64,000 nt of DNA from JBGPTK01 sp963797765 (GCA_963797765.1 CAWCQU010000002.1:1426001-1490000); one strand, 5' to 3'; counted from the stretch's first letter, positions 37,291-47,007 are shown. Notes: a model not told the origin generated them from the sequence alone. Translations and numbers: made by a program.

Positions 37291-37684
37291 AATCTTAGTT
37301 TGCGATTTCCTCTTAAATTATGAATATCCGCCTGAATCCCGGCGCGAGTTCCGAACAAAATTTAAAATATCTCGAATAGATTTTTTCGATCTCGTGAACG
37401 CTGCCCAACATCGAATTGGCCGTTTTCGGTAATTTGCGAAATGGGCGCAGCCCTATCGCCGGCTGCCTTTCCGTTCTTCGGAGGTATCTTAAAAATAAAA
37501 CACTTGACAGTGATCCGGCCCAGGCAGTAGTTTCTGCCCCATTGGGCGCGGCCTAGTTCCACGGGGTGTAGAACTGGGTCAAGCCCACGAGACGGGGTGG
37601 GGGTTTCTGAATTTGGATTCTATCCAAACGAATTTGCGTACGAAATTTCGTACAGATGCGACTTTCCATGTGCGGGGGTGCACG
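37291..37684. other. 394-bp leader/promoter region upstream of the Oar-like receptor
   Basis: No gene is evident. It is A/T-richer than its surroundings up to about 37510 and then carries a long G-rich leader (about 37555-37684). A possible -35 is noted separately. No riboswitch or operator was recognised. Confidence 0.4.
37504..37533 (+). promoter_or_regulatory. Possible sigma70 promoter of the receptor gene
   Basis: A consensus -35 box TTGACA (37504-37509) is followed after 18 bp by a weak -10-like TAGTTT (37528-37533). The transcript would have a leader of about 145 nt. The -35 is perfect but the -10 is poor, so this is tentative. Confidence 0.3.
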
Positions 37685-39148
37685 ATGAAGGTTTCTCGAC
37701 GATTGTACGTATTTGCATCTTGCTTGGCAGTGGCGATGGTTTTGAGCTTGGCGTTGTCTGCGCCGATTTTCGCCCAGGGCACGAACGCCGTCTTTACCGG
37801 AACGATCACTGATCCGTCCGGCGGCGTGGTGCCGCAGGCCGAAGTCAAAGTCATAAACCTGGGCACTGCCCTCACGCTGTCAGTGAAGTCGGATAGCGGC
37901 GGTTTGTATCGCGCAACCGAGCTTCCGGTTGGCCAATACAAGATCGAAGTTTCCGCCAAGGGCTTCAAAACGTCCGTGCGCAACTTCCTGACCTTGAACG
38001 CCGGAACGATCGAGCGCGTGGACTTCCAGCTCGAACTCGGCGAATCAAAGCAGGTGGTCACCGTGGAAGGTGGAGCGCCCATCGTTAATACCGAAGATTA
38101 CAGGTTGGCGCAGACCGTCACGGGCACGCAGATCGCGAACCTGCCACTGAACGGCCGCAACCTTTATGACCTGATGCAGCTCGCCCCCGGCGCCGCGGAC
38201 GTAAAGGGCGTCATGTTCGAGAACGGCCACAACACCGTGGTGAACGGCCTTCGCGAGAACTTCAACGGCTTCCTGTTGAACGGAGTTTCCAACAAGGGCC
38301 TGAGCGGTGGCGCGGTAACCGTGGTGAACCCGGATATCGTTCAGGAATTCCAACAGCTCACGTTGAATATGTCCGCCCAGTACGGCAACAGCGCCGGAAC
38401 CGTAACCAACGTCATCACCAAGTCCGGCACAAACGAATTCCACGGTGACGTTTACGAATTTCTCCGCAACAACCACTTGGACGCCAATTCTTTCTTCGAC
38501 AATCAGGGCGGCGTCGACCGGCCCCGCCTCGAGTTCAACCAGTTTGGCGGGGCCATCAACGGCCCGATCAAGAAGGATAAATTGTTCTTCACCGCGTCCT
38601 ACCAGGGCGATCGCTTTATCGCAGGCGCTCCGCCGGTGCCAGTGCTCGTCGAGTCACCCCAGTGGCGCAGCGCAATCCAGGCGGTCGCGCCGAACTCCGT
38701 GGCTGCGTTGCTCTACAAGAACTTTCCACCCACGGTCACCGGGACCCCGGATGCCGCTTCCGGAACTTTGAATGACTTCGTGAACATCATCGGGATCATC
38801 CGCTTTCGGAAATTTCTGGTCCTATATGTGTCCGAGCCAGTTGGACACGTTTGCTGCAGCGAACAAAACTGCGCCATCCGCCCAAGCGGTGGCCTTGGCC
38901 GCAAAGTTTCAGAACCTGTTTGGAGTGACTGCGGCAGACCAAGCGGCATTTGCCGCGGGCTGCCCAGGTTTTCCGACTCCGGCCATTTCCGCTGGTCAAC
39001 TCGCTCCATTCGGCGGCAGGAACATTCCGTTTTTCGAGGACAGCATCGCGTCCTTCAACACGCAGACCAAGGGCAACCTCCTCGACGGCAACGAATGGTC
39101 CACCCGAATCGACTACGTTCTCAGCCAGAACGACCGGATCTTCGGTGA
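37685..39148 (+). CDS. Oar-like TonB-dependent receptor, N-terminal piece (frameshifted gene)
   Basis: ATG 37685 begins a signal peptide (CLAVAMVLSLALSAPIFAQ), followed by a carboxypeptidase-regulatory-like domain (FTGTITDPSGGVVPQAEVKV; GLYRATELPVGQYKIEV) and the TonB plug (LPLNGRNLYDLMQLAPG; VVNGLRENFNGFLLNGV; QYGNSAGTVTNVITKSG), then the first strands. This is the Oar-type receptor common in Acidobacteriota. In phase to about 38793; one extra base in GGG 38792-38794 shifts the frame, and removing it gives NIIGSSAFGNFWSYMCPSQ. The joined gene is 37685-41450, about 1,255 residues. Confidence 0.88.
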   Translation: MKVSRRLYVFASCLAVAMVLSLALSAPIFAQGTNAVFTGTITDPSGGVVPQAEVKVINLGTALTLSVKSDSGGLYRATELPVGQYKIEVSAKGFKTSVRNFLTLNAGTIERVDFQLELGESKQVVTVEGGAPIVNTEDYRLAQTVTGTQIANLPLNGRNLYDLMQLAPGAADVKGVMFENGHNTVVNGLRENFNGFLLNGVSNKGLSGGAVTVVNPDIVQEFQQLTLNMSAQYGNSAGTVTNVITKSGTNEFHGDVYEFLRNNHLDANSFFDNQGGVDRPRLEFNQFGGAINGPIKKDKLFFTASYQGDRFIAGAPPVPVLVESPQWRSAIQAVAPNSVAALLYKNFPPTVTGTPDAASGTLNDFVNIIGIIRFRKFLVLYVSEPVGHVCCSEQNCAIRPSGGLGRKVSEPVWSDCGRPSGICRGLPRFSDSGHFRWSTRSIRRQEHSVFRGQHRVLQHADQGQPPRRQRMVHPNRLRSQPERPDLR

Positions 39149-41450
39149 GTTTTACTGGCAGAGGAATTTCGATAGCATTGGCCCCTCGAACAATAGCAGC
39201 GGCCCGCGCGGGTTCGTGAATCCGAACTTGCTGTACTTGCCGAACTTCCAGTTCAGCTATGTTCACGTGTTCAATCCCCGCCTGACCAATGAATTCCGTT
39301 TCGGCTACGTACGAAACCGGAATGATATTTCCGTGGCAACGCCGGGCGTGCCTTCGATTGGCATGCAGGATGGTTCCATCGGCTTCGGCTCCTACAATGG
39401 ATACCCGCAGCAATTCCGTGAGAACATCTATTCGTATTCCGACATGGTTTCGCTCAATCATGGCAAGCACAGTTTCAAGATCGGAGTAGACTTGCGGCGG
39501 AATCTCGAGAATAGCGAATTCAACATCACCCGCCCCTCCTACTATTTCCTCGACCAGACGTTCTTTGCTATGGACGCCCCCACCACGGAAGTGGCAGGTG
39601 TCGATCCAGGGATTATCAGCAACAAACCAGCCCAGCTCGCGGATAACTACCGCAACTGGCGCAACATCGAATTCGGCGCCTATTTCCAGGATGACTGGAA
39701 ATTCCGTCACAATCTGACCCTGAGCCTCGGAATGCGTTATGACCTGTTCACCCGGCACACGGAGAGAGCTGGCCAGGTAACCACATTCATTCCGGGTCCG
39801 GGCGCCTCCATCCAAGGGAACGGTTTCTTCCTGGATGCCATTAAGAACGCCAATATCCCCGCCGGTGCTCCGGGCTGCAGTGTGGCCACTGGACAGAATC
39901 CCGCATTGGCCCAGTTGGCTGGTGCTTGCGGGCCGGGCGGCTTCGCGGCGGCTCAGAGCTTGGGCGCGGGAAACCACAAAAACTTCGGCCCGCGCGTCGG
40001 CGTTGCCTGGGATCCGTTTGGGAATGGCAAAATGGCCATCCGCGGCGGTTGGGGAATTTCCTACGAGGGCACTCTGTATAACCCGCTCTCCAACTCACGC
40101 TGGAATCTTCCCTTCTATTCTTTCAACAGCGCCTCAAATTACTTGGCGGGCGGCAGCCAGATCGTAATCTATGGCCCACAGACTCCCGGCCAGGCCCCCA
40201 TCTTCACCGGGCCTCCGCTGAACCCGGGCATGGGAACTGGAGTCCAGGCAACGGGCAATATCGCCGGCTGGGCTTCCACCAACCAAAACCTCGCCAGCCT
40301 CACCGGGATCATTTTCCCGAGCGGAATCCGCGACCCACGCGTCCAAAATTACTTCGGAGGCGTTCAGAAGGAATTGTTCTCCGGAACGGTGATCGAAGTG
40401 AACTATGTGGGAACCCGCGGCCGTAACTTGTTCCGCGCGGAGAATGCCAACCGCCTGCCCGGCGGCAAGTTGCCATCCGGAACCTGCATCCAGGTTCAGG
40501 GCCGGCAGGAGTGCAGCTTGATCAGTCAATTCAATACTACTGGTCTGCTGAATCCCAACTACGGCACGCTCCGTGTTTGGGATAACGTGAGCCAGTCTTG
40601 GTACAACGGCTTGCAAGCATCTCTACGCCGGCAGATGGGCAAGGGAATCGTTTTCTCCCTTAATTACACGTACAGCCATTCGATTGACACCGGTTCCGAC
40701 TGGCACAGCGGCTCCACCAGCGCCAATGGTGCGGCGGCAGGAGACGGCTACAGCCTGGATCAGACCCGTCCATTCCTCGATAAGGGGAACTCAACGTTTG
40801 ACATTCGTCACCGGATCGTCGGCAACTACGTTTGGGAACTGCCCTGGTTCAAGGATCAACACGGCTTCGTTGGCCACGTCCTTGGCGGGTGGCAGTACAA
40901 CGGTATCTGGTCCTACCAATCCGGTCCGCACTGGACTCCCTATATTTCCAGTGCGAGGAAGCTGGTTGCCTGCGCCACGGATCCGACCGGGCTGTGCAAT
41001 ACCGGTGGTGACTTCAACCTGGACGGAGTGAACAACGACCGTCCCGACGCGCCCAACGGCAACAATTTCAATGCCGGGGCACAGGGCTGGGCGAACGGGT
41101 TCTTCGGCGGTGCGGGCTCGACCTTCACGGGAGCTTACAACCGCGGAGCGCATCCGTTCTTCTCCACTCCGTGCACGGGCTGCAACGGCAACCTGGGACG
41201 CAACACGTTTGTGGGCCCGGCTCATTTCAACACCGATCAGTCGCTCTTCAAGAACATCAGAATCTCGGAACGCTTCAAGGCGCAGTTCCGAGCTGAGTTC
41301 TTCAATGCATTCAACCACACCAATTTCCTCCTGCCGAGCTCTTCGACGGGCGCGAACTTTGCCAACCGCATCACCAGCGGCATCTTCGGAGAAGCCGCGG
41401 GAACGCTCGATCCCCGCGAGATTCAGTTTGGCCTGAAGCTGTTTTTCTAA
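38826..41450 (+). CDS. Oar-like TonB-dependent receptor, C-terminal barrel piece (frameshifted gene)
   Basis: The outer-membrane beta-barrel of the receptor: NEWSTRIDYVLSQNDRIFGE, FQDDWKFRHNLTLSLGMRYD, KGIVFSLNYTYSHSIDTGSD, FKAQFRAEFFNAFNHTNF and the final QFGLKLFF ending in Phe. In-phase coding begins about 30 bases before the apparent start. These receptors are thought to take up oligosaccharides or peptides, or to aid surface adhesion. A strong terminator follows 23 bases after the stop. Confidence 0.88.
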   Translation: MCPSQLDTFAAANKTAPSAQAVALAAKFQNLFGVTAADQAAFAAGCPGFPTPAISAGQLAPFGGRNIPFFEDSIASFNTQTKGNLLDGNEWSTRIDYVLSQNDRIFGEFYWQRNFDSIGPSNNSSGPRGFVNPNLLYLPNFQFSYVHVFNPRLTNEFRFGYVRNRNDISVATPGVPSIGMQDGSIGFGSYNGYPQQFRENIYSYSDMVSLNHGKHSFKIGVDLRRNLENSEFNITRPSYYFLDQTFFAMDAPTTEVAGVDPGIISNKPAQLADNYRNWRNIEFGAYFQDDWKFRHNLTLSLGMRYDLFTRHTERAGQVTTFIPGPGASIQGNGFFLDAIKNANIPAGAPGCSVATGQNPALAQLAGACGPGGFAAAQSLGAGNHKNFGPRVGVAWDPFGNGKMAIRGGWGISYEGTLYNPLSNSRWNLPFYSFNSASNYLAGGSQIVIYGPQTPGQAPIFTGPPLNPGMGTGVQATGNIAGWASTNQNLASLTGIIFPSGIRDPRVQNYFGGVQKELFSGTVIEVNYVGTRGRNLFRAENANRLPGGKLPSGTCIQVQGRQECSLISQFNTTGLLNPNYGTLRVWDNVSQSWYNGLQASLRRQMGKGIVFSLNYTYSHSIDTGSDWHSGSTSANGAAAGDGYSLDQTRPFLDKGNSTFDIRHRIVGNYVWELPWFKDQHGFVGHVLGGWQYNGIWSYQSGPHWTPYISSARKLVACATDPTGLCNTGGDFNLDGVNNDRPDAPNGNNFNAGAQGWANGFFGGAGSTFTGAYNRGAHPFFSTPCTGCNGNLGRNTFVGPAHFNTDQSLFKNIRISERFKAQFRAEFFNAFNHTNFLLPSSSTGANFANRITSGIFGEAAGTLDPREIQFGLKLFF

Positions 41451-41473
41451 AGCTGGTTTGACGTAACCTTCAG

Positions 41474-41510
41474 GGGGCTTGAGCTGCAAGGCTCAAGCCC
41501 CTTATTTTTT
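41474..41510 (+). terminator. Rho-independent terminator of the receptor gene
   Basis: A perfect 11-bp stem, GGGGCTTGAGC (41474-41484) with GCTCAAGCCCC (41491-41501), and a 6-base loop, followed by TTATTTTTT (41502-41510). It lies directly after the barrel stop codon. Confidence 0.9.
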
Positions 41511-41594
41511 GGGATGTTGCACTTGCGTTTCGCTTGACGGAAGCGCAGTGGCGGCGCAGAATTCGTTTAGAGATTCGTTCCTCCACGAAAGCAA

Positions 41595-42623
41595 ATGTTC
41601 ACGCTCACTGCCACACCGTTTAAGAGATGCATTCTGTTTTTATTGGGCTTCGTTGCATTTTTTGTTGTTGCACCGATTCTGCGCGCACAAGATACCGGCG
41701 ATTTAGTTGGCGAAGTACGCCTTTCTACAACGGGCGGCTTCCCTCCGCAGAAAGTCATGGTAAGCCTCCAGATTCGCGGTGCACCCATGGATAGCGTGTA
41801 TTCCGATAATGAAGGGCGGTTCGCCTTTTACAACCTGCTGCCGAATCTCTATTACATTGCGATCGATTCGGACGACTATCAGCCAGTGCGAGTGTCGGTG
41901 GTGGTAAATCCCAAAGTTTCGAGGACAAGTTCCATCCATATTAGCCTGATGCCCAGGGAAAAAGCGCCGCAGGAAAAACCTCCCAATGCCGCGTCCGGAT
42001 CGAATCCATTTGCCATCAGTGCAAGTGACAGCGGCAAGAGTTTTCCGCCCGAAGTAAAAAAGGAATATGACGCGGGAGTGAAAGCCGACGGGCGCGGCAA
42101 AGCGGAGGAGGCAATCCGCCACTATCAGAAAGCTGTTGAACTGGCTCCGGATTTTTACCCGGCCCGCAACAACCTGGGCGTGCACTACATGGACAAAGGA
42201 GATTTGAAGCAGGCGGAGGAGGAATTCGCGCAGGTCATCAAATCGCATCAGGCCGACGCTACGGCTTATTTCAACCTGGGAAACGTGTATTACCTGACTA
42301 AACGCTATGACGTGGCTGCGAGCACGCTCCAGGATGGGCTTCGGCGCGATCCCACATCCGCTCTCGGCAATTTTTTGATGGGCGCGGTTTCCAATCGCCA
42401 GGGACAGTACGAAGCCGCGGAAAAATATCTCCGCCGCGCAATTGAACTCGACGCCAGCATGTCCCGCGCCCATCTCGAACTCGTGAATCTCTATCTGCAA
42501 CAGCAAAAGAAAAAGGAAGCTGTTGACGAGCTGAAGAGTTTCGAAAAACTTTTCCCTTTTGACCCGCTTCTTCCCCAGGTGAAAGCCACTCTCGCCAAAC
42601 TAGAGGCCAATCCAGCCAACTGA
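41595..42623 (+). CDS. Exported carboxypeptidase-regulatory / TPR protein
   Basis: A signal sequence (ILFLLGFVAFFVVAPILRAQ) leads into a carboxypeptidase-regulatory-like beta domain (residues ~35-120, SVYSDNEGRFAFYNLLPNLY), a Pro/Ser linker and five TPRs (KAEEAIRHYQKAVELAPDFY; NNLGVHYMDKGDLKQAEEEF). 342 residues. It probably works in the periplasm with the receptor and the other TPR proteins of this cluster; a direct partner is not known. It has its own transcript after the terminator. Confidence 0.8.
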   Translation: MFTLTATPFKRCILFLLGFVAFFVVAPILRAQDTGDLVGEVRLSTTGGFPPQKVMVSLQIRGAPMDSVYSDNEGRFAFYNLLPNLYYIAIDSDDYQPVRVSVVVNPKVSRTSSIHISLMPREKAPQEKPPNAASGSNPFAISASDSGKSFPPEVKKEYDAGVKADGRGKAEEAIRHYQKAVELAPDFYPARNNLGVHYMDKGDLKQAEEEFAQVIKSHQADATAYFNLGNVYYLTKRYDVAASTLQDGLRRDPTSALGNFLMGAVSNRQGQYEAAEKYLRRAIELDASMSRAHLELVNLYLQQQKKKEAVDELKSFEKLFPFDPLLPQVKATLAKLEANPAN

Positions 42624-42674
42624 CGCGCAGTAGAAAATTTCTCACCGGTATTGTGCTCCACAGGGATCCGGCAG

Positions 42675-42762
42675 TGTAGAGGCCGGCTTCACGTTTATTC
42701 TGAGCTTCGAAGGAGCGCGCCCTTGTCCCTCGCGAAATGTAGGGGCCGGCTTCAGCCGCGCC
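42675..42762. repeat. Dispersed repeat, one full and one partial copy
   Basis: A ~46-bp unit starting TGTAGAGGCCGGCTTC (42675-42720) is followed by a partial copy TGTAGGGGCCGGCTTCAG (42738-42762). The full unit matches, in reverse orientation, the element at 56408-56453 at most positions. It lies between convergent genes. Confidence 0.75.
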
Positions 42763-42795
42763 CCCGCGCAGACGAAAAAAATTGCAGGCCAGTCG

Positions 42796-43563
42796 CTAAT
42801 TCTGCGTGGAAGGTTTGAACTGGCAGAGGTTCTTATCAAGTAGGCAAGCGGAGTCGTACTCCTGCTTCGCTTCTTTTTCCCGTCCCATTCGTTGATATAC
42901 AAATCCCAGGTTCAAATGTGCCTGGGCAAACTTGGGATCGGTGGCAAGCGCCCGGCGATATGCCTTCATGGCCAAATCGAGGCGGTCCGTGCGGCTGTAA
43001 GTGATTCCCAAATAATTCAAAGTGGGTGGATCGGTCAGGCCAAACTGCACCGCCTTTTCCAAATATTGCGCCGCCTCACTGTAGGATTTTTGATCGAGCG
43101 CCAGAATTCCCAAGTCGCGAAACGCTGGCGCGAAACTTGGCTGAATGGATAGCGCTTTTTCCAGGCTCGCTTTCGCCGCGGCTGGATCGGCGTGCTTTTC
43201 GATGCGTGCCAGTTCGAACCACGCGCGAAAATTCTGCGGGTTAATTGCAAGCGCGCGTTCGAACCATTGCTTGGCTTGGCCGGTCTGGCCTTCGAAACCG
43301 AGGGCGCGCCCGAGTCCCATCATTGCCTGATCGAAGTAGGGATTCAGATCCAGACACTTTTGAAATTCAGCCGCCGCGGTAGGCCAATCCGATTGACGCG
43401 ATGCGGCTTCGCCCAGCATAAATGGGACGACGTATATTTTCGAGTCCGACTCCTGCACTTTTCGCAGCAACGCCCGGCCGGCATCATATTTGCCCGCGCT
43501 GAAGGCATCCGTTGCCTCCATGATTGCGCGGTATTCCCACAGTTTGGATTTTGGGATCGGCAA
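42796..43563 (-). CDS. Sulfatase-fold/TPR hybrid, TPR piece (frameshifted gene)
   Basis: C-terminal TPR part (about seven units, for example ALGFEGQTGQAKQWFERALA; LGITYSRTDRLDLAMKAYRR) of the hybrid enzyme beginning at 44927. One extra A (coding) in the AAAA run at 43549-43552 separates it from the segment that reads AIEKLRSLGYVAY and GLADPK; removing it gives GLADPKSKLWEYRAIMEATD. Without the frameshifts the whole protein would be about 710 residues, the same architecture as the intact paralogue at 45004. Confidence 0.82.
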   Translation of the reverse strand: MPIPKSKLWEYRAIMEATDAFSAGKYDAGRALLRKVQESDSKIYVVPFMLGEAASRQSDWPTAAAEFQKCLDLNPYFDQAMMGLGRALGFEGQTGQAKQWFERALAINPQNFRAWFELARIEKHADPAAAKASLEKALSIQPSFAPAFRDLGILALDQKSYSEAAQYLEKAVQFGLTDPPTLNYLGITYSRTDRLDLAMKAYRRALATDPKFAQAHLNLGFVYQRMGREKEAKQEYDSACLLDKNLCQFKPSTQN

Positions 43564-43631
43564 GCCCCGAAGCCGGAACCTTGTTTGAATTTGCCGCGCG
43601 GTAGGCTACGTAACCAAGGGAGCGTAATTTT

Positions 43632-44927
43632 TCAATCGCCTCGGCGACTGGGTCCCGCGCCGCTCGCGGTTTGTTGGCTTCCATTCGCCGGTTGAAAATG
43701 CGCCAGCAGATTCTGCAGTTGTTGCCGCAGAGGCTGCGCCACATTCGCTTGCTTCGCAAATAGATTGTGTTCTTCGCGCGGATCAGTTTGCAGATCATAA
43801 AGTTCGGGATCGGGAGCTTCGATGTAGTGGTATCGAGTGGATTCGAGGCTCCGCAGGGGGCTCCAGCCAAACGAATTAAAGGGATAAAAAGTTTCTGAAT
43901 AGGCAGGCCGGTCGCCGGCGGATTGTCCCGAATTCACGATCGCGGCCAGGCTGGCCGCCTCAAATTGTTTTTGGATCGGATCTTGCACGCCTGCGAGTTG
44001 CAAAATCGTGGGAGCCACGCTGATGCTTTCCACTGGCCCAACGATGCGGCGGCCCCGCGCTGCAGGCGATGCGCCTTGCCCGTTGGCTTGCTTAATAATC
44101 AGGGGAACGTGCAATGTAGCGTTGTAGATAAAAAAACCGTGCTCGCCCTCGCCATGTTCGCCAAGCGATTCTCCGTGATCGCTCAGCAGGACAATCAGCG
44201 TGTGATCGTAACGCCCGCTCTGCTTCAGCCAGGCGATCAGCCGGACTAGTTGACTATCTACATAAGCGATTTCCCCATCGTAGGGATGCTGGCGATAGCG
44301 CGTTCGAAACGGTTCCGGCGCATCGTACGGGCTGTGCGGATCATAAAGATGCAGCCAGAAAAAATACGGCTGGCTCTTCGGATGTTCCAGCCATGCCAGT
44401 GCGTGGTCCACACTCTCCTGCGCCCTGCGTTCCACCAGGGCGACGTCTTTTTGCTTCACGAAAGATTCGCCGGAAAATGCGTCGTCGTAACTATCGAATC
44501 CGCGCGCCAGTCCCCAGCTCCGGTCCAGCACGAAGGAACTGACCACTGCGCCCGTTGCGTAGCCGCTGGCCTTAAGGCTTTCCGCCAGCGTGCGAAATTT
44601 ATTCGAGAGCGGCTGGCCGGTAAAATCCTGCACGCCATTTGCGAAGGGATAGGTGCCGGTCAAAATCGCGGCGTGTGAAGGCCAGGTAAGCGGAACTTGC
44701 GAGATGGCTTGTTCGAAAAGCACTCCGTCATGCGCGAGCAAATCGATTCCCGGAGTGGCCACGTCTTTCGCACCGTAGCAAGACACGTGATCCGCCCGCA
44801 AAGTATCAATGGTGATCAGAATGATATCCGGAGAATTTGTCGCGGGCGCCGCTCGAAAGCTCGTTGCAGCGCACAGCGCCGCCACAAGGAAAAATAAGGA
44901 CACTCGCAATAGGAATCGCTTTTTCAT
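43632..44927 (-). CDS. Sulfatase-fold/TPR hybrid, catalytic piece (frameshifted gene)
   Basis: An exported alkaline-phosphatase/sulfatase-fold domain: signal peptide VSLFFLVAALCAAT, metal site ILITIDTLRADHVSCYG, nucleophile region VPLTWPSHAAILTG, LYDPHSPYDAPEPF and LLSDHGESLGEHGEGEHG. The position normally held by the formylglycine-forming Cys (CxPSR) is Thr (TWPSH), so it should be a Thr-nucleophile phosphohydrolase/transferase rather than a classical sulfatase. In phase to about 43656, where removing one base from GGG (coding strand, 43654-43656) gives TASGADPVAEAIEKLRSLGY. ATG 44927 starts at the signal peptide. Confidence 0.82.
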   Translation of the reverse strand: MKKRFLLRVSLFFLVAALCAATSFRAAPATNSPDIILITIDTLRADHVSCYGAKDVATPGIDLLAHDGVLFEQAISQVPLTWPSHAAILTGTYPFANGVQDFTGQPLSNKFRTLAESLKASGYATGAVVSSFVLDRSWGLARGFDSYDDAFSGESFVKQKDVALVERRAQESVDHALAWLEHPKSQPYFFWLHLYDPHSPYDAPEPFRTRYRQHPYDGEIAYVDSQLVRLIAWLKQSGRYDHTLIVLLSDHGESLGEHGEGEHGFFIYNATLHVPLIIKQANGQGASPAARGRRIVGPVESISVAPTILQLAGVQDPIQKQFEAASLAAIVNSGQSAGDRPAYSETFYPFNSFGWSPLRSLESTRYHYIEAPDPELYDLQTDPREEHNLFAKQANVAQPLRQQLQNLLAHFQPANGSQQTASGAGPSRRGD

Positions 44928-45003
44928 CGATAAAAAAAATGGCTCACACGCGGAAATCAATCGAATGATTGTCGAACGTCAGATGCATTCTACGGTGATC
45001 CGA

Positions 45004-47007
45004 TCAGCGTTCGAGTGGCTGGCTTTTCTTGCGCTCCTGCTCCGCCTCGCTATGCAACCCTTTTGCATCGAGCGCTTTAGCCAACCCTTGGTGATATGCA
45101 GGATTCTCCGGCACAAGATCGACCGCCTTCTGCAACGCACCAACGGCTTCATCCACATGGCCTTGATAAAGATAAATTTCTCCCAATGCTTCATAACCGG
45201 GAGCGTAATCGGAATAGATGTGGACCGATTGATTGAATGCAGCAAGCGCTTCGTCAACTTTACCCAGCTTTAATTCCGCCGCTCCTAAATTAAATGCCGC
45301 GGAAAAATTCGTCGGATCGAGCTCGATGGCGCGTTTCAATTTCGTGGTGGAATTCTCCCATTGCCCTGCGTGGCCATACGCCAAACCCAGATAAAAAATC
45401 GCTAGCGCATAATCCGGGCTGCGCTTCAGCACTTTTTCGAATTCGTCGATGGAACGCGTAAAATCCTGTTGGCGGTAATAATCCAGGCCGAGCAGATAGT
45501 GGACGGGAATCGAATCCTTCTCCACCTTTAGCGCCGCTTCCAGCCTGGTGATCGAGCTCGAATAAAGCCCGTGCTGGCTATCCGCCATCGCCTCGGAAAC
45601 CAGTTCGTATACCTGGATGCGGTCCTTGGGGTCTGGGGATTTCCGGTCGGTCAGAATTCCTCCGGCGCCGCTGTCGAATGCCACATAGCCCAGCGATTTC
45701 AATTTCTCGGCGAGAATGGGATCCACCGGGCTCGCCTGAGCGGACTGGCCAGGCGACTTGGCCGTGTCTTTCTCGATCATCTCGCTCAGCCGCTTTTGCA
45801 TCCCGTCGGCGATCAGTTTTTTGTCGTAAAACAAGTTATGCAATTCGTGTGGATCAGCAGCCAGATCGTAAAGCTCCGGCTTGGGAGCCTCGATGAACTT
45901 GTAATTGCCTACCAGATTTCCCCGCAACTCGCTCCAATCGAAATGGATGCGGGGCAGATAGGTTTCGGCATACAGCTCCACTGGAGTTTTGTCCTCAGGC
46001 CCGGTGATGAGCGGCAGCAAGCTCCGGCCTTGCACTTCTTTGGGCGCATCCGCACCCGTCACTGCCAAAATCGTGGGAGCAATATCCACCAGCCCCACGG
46101 AACTTTTCACAACGCGGGGCGAAGCCGCGCGGCTCGCCGGCAGTTTTACGATCAACGGAACGTGAAGCGTGGAATTGTAAATGAAAAAACCATGAGTCTT
46201 TTCGCCGTGTTCGCCCAGGCCTTCCCCGTGGTCGGCTGCCAAAACAATCAAGGTGCGATCGTACAAATTCTTTTCCTTCAGATATCGCACCACGCGCCCG
46301 AATTGCGCATCGTCAAACGCGATTTCGCCATCGTAAGGATGCGACTTATATTCCGCGTTGTACGGCGCAGGCGGATGATACGGAAAGTGCGGGTCATACA
46401 TGTGCAGCCACAGGAAAAATTTCTTTTGCCCGTACTTTGCCAGCCAGGCGAGTCCACGATCCACCACTTCGTTGCCGGGGCGCTCCATGTCGTCCAGATT
46501 TGTTTCGCTCAGACGGCTGAAATCGAAGTTGCTGTAGTAATAATCGAAGCCTCGATTCAATCCGAATCGCGAATCGAGCACCGCCGACCCCACCACCGCC
46601 CCGGTGGCATATCCCTGGGCATGCAAAATCGTGGCAAGAGTGGGCTGCGAAGGGTTGAGTTTATTGCCACCAAAATCGTGCATGCCCGTATGCATGGGAT
46701 AGCTTCCGGTCAGGATAACCGTGTGGGACGGCAACGTGATTGGCACGGCGGAAAAGGCATTTGCGAAGCGCGCACCGGCGGCGGCCAATTGATCGATATT
46801 CGGCGTGTGAATTTGCTGGTATCCGTAACAGGCCAGATGGTCGGCGCGCAGAGTATCGATCGTAATCAACAGTACATTTGGCCCGTCACTCGCGGCCTGC
46901 GCCCAATGAAGCGGCACCGCCAGAACTGCAACCACGAAGCCAATAATAAAAAATATGCCTCGCAATTTCGAGCGCGCGATCGTTCCGAACATGGATTCGA
47001 TTTTCAT
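45004..47007 (-). CDS. Sulfatase-fold/TPR hybrid, intact paralogue
   Basis: A 667-residue exported protein. Signal peptide IFFIIGFVVAVLAVPL ends near AQA. The catalytic domain (~40-430) has VLLITIDTLRADHLACYGY, the nucleophile loop VPITLPSHTVILTG (Thr in place of Cys), MYDPHFPYHPPAPY and AADHGEGLGEHGEKTHGFF. A short linker with LAEKLKSLGYVAF precedes six TPRs. The enzyme probably hydrolyses or transfers a phosphoryl, phosphodiester or sulfate group in the periplasm; the Thr suggests phosphorus chemistry as in LtaS/EptA-type enzymes. It is about 60% alike by eye to its downstream neighbour and is preceded by a good promoter. Confidence 0.85.
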   Translation of the reverse strand: MKIESMFGTIARSKLRGIFFIIGFVVAVLAVPLHWAQAASDGPNVLLITIDTLRADHLACYGYQQIHTPNIDQLAAAGARFANAFSAVPITLPSHTVILTGSYPMHTGMHDFGGNKLNPSQPTLATILHAQGYATGAVVGSAVLDSRFGLNRGFDYYYSNFDFSRLSETNLDDMERPGNEVVDRGLAWLAKYGQKKFFLWLHMYDPHFPYHPPAPYNAEYKSHPYDGEIAFDDAQFGRVVRYLKEKNLYDRTLIVLAADHGEGLGEHGEKTHGFFIYNSTLHVPLIVKLPASRAASPRVVKSSVGLVDIAPTILAVTGADAPKEVQGRSLLPLITGPEDKTPVELYAETYLPRIHFDWSELRGNLVGNYKFIEAPKPELYDLAADPHELHNLFYDKKLIADGMQKRLSEMIEKDTAKSPGQSAQASPVDPILAEKLKSLGYVAFDSGAGGILTDRKSPDPKDRIQVYELVSEAMADSQHGLYSSSITRLEAALKVEKDSIPVHYLLGLDYYRQQDFTRSIDEFEKVLKRSPDYALAIFYLGLAYGHAGQWENSTTKLKRAIELDPTNFSAAFNLGAAELKLGKVDEALAAFNQSVHIYSDYAPGYEALGEIYLYQGHVDEAVGALQKAVDLVPENPAYHQGLAKALDAKGLHSEAEQERKKSQPLER

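Noticed and set aside
38792..38830. Programmed ribosomal frameshifting in the receptor and other genes
   Set aside because: No slippery heptamer with a downstream pseudoknot is evident, and the shift sites are plain GGG/CCC/TTT runs in unrelated genes.
38796..39977. A 393-codon minus-strand open frame
   Set aside because: Antisense of the TonB receptor barrel; no domain and no start signal.
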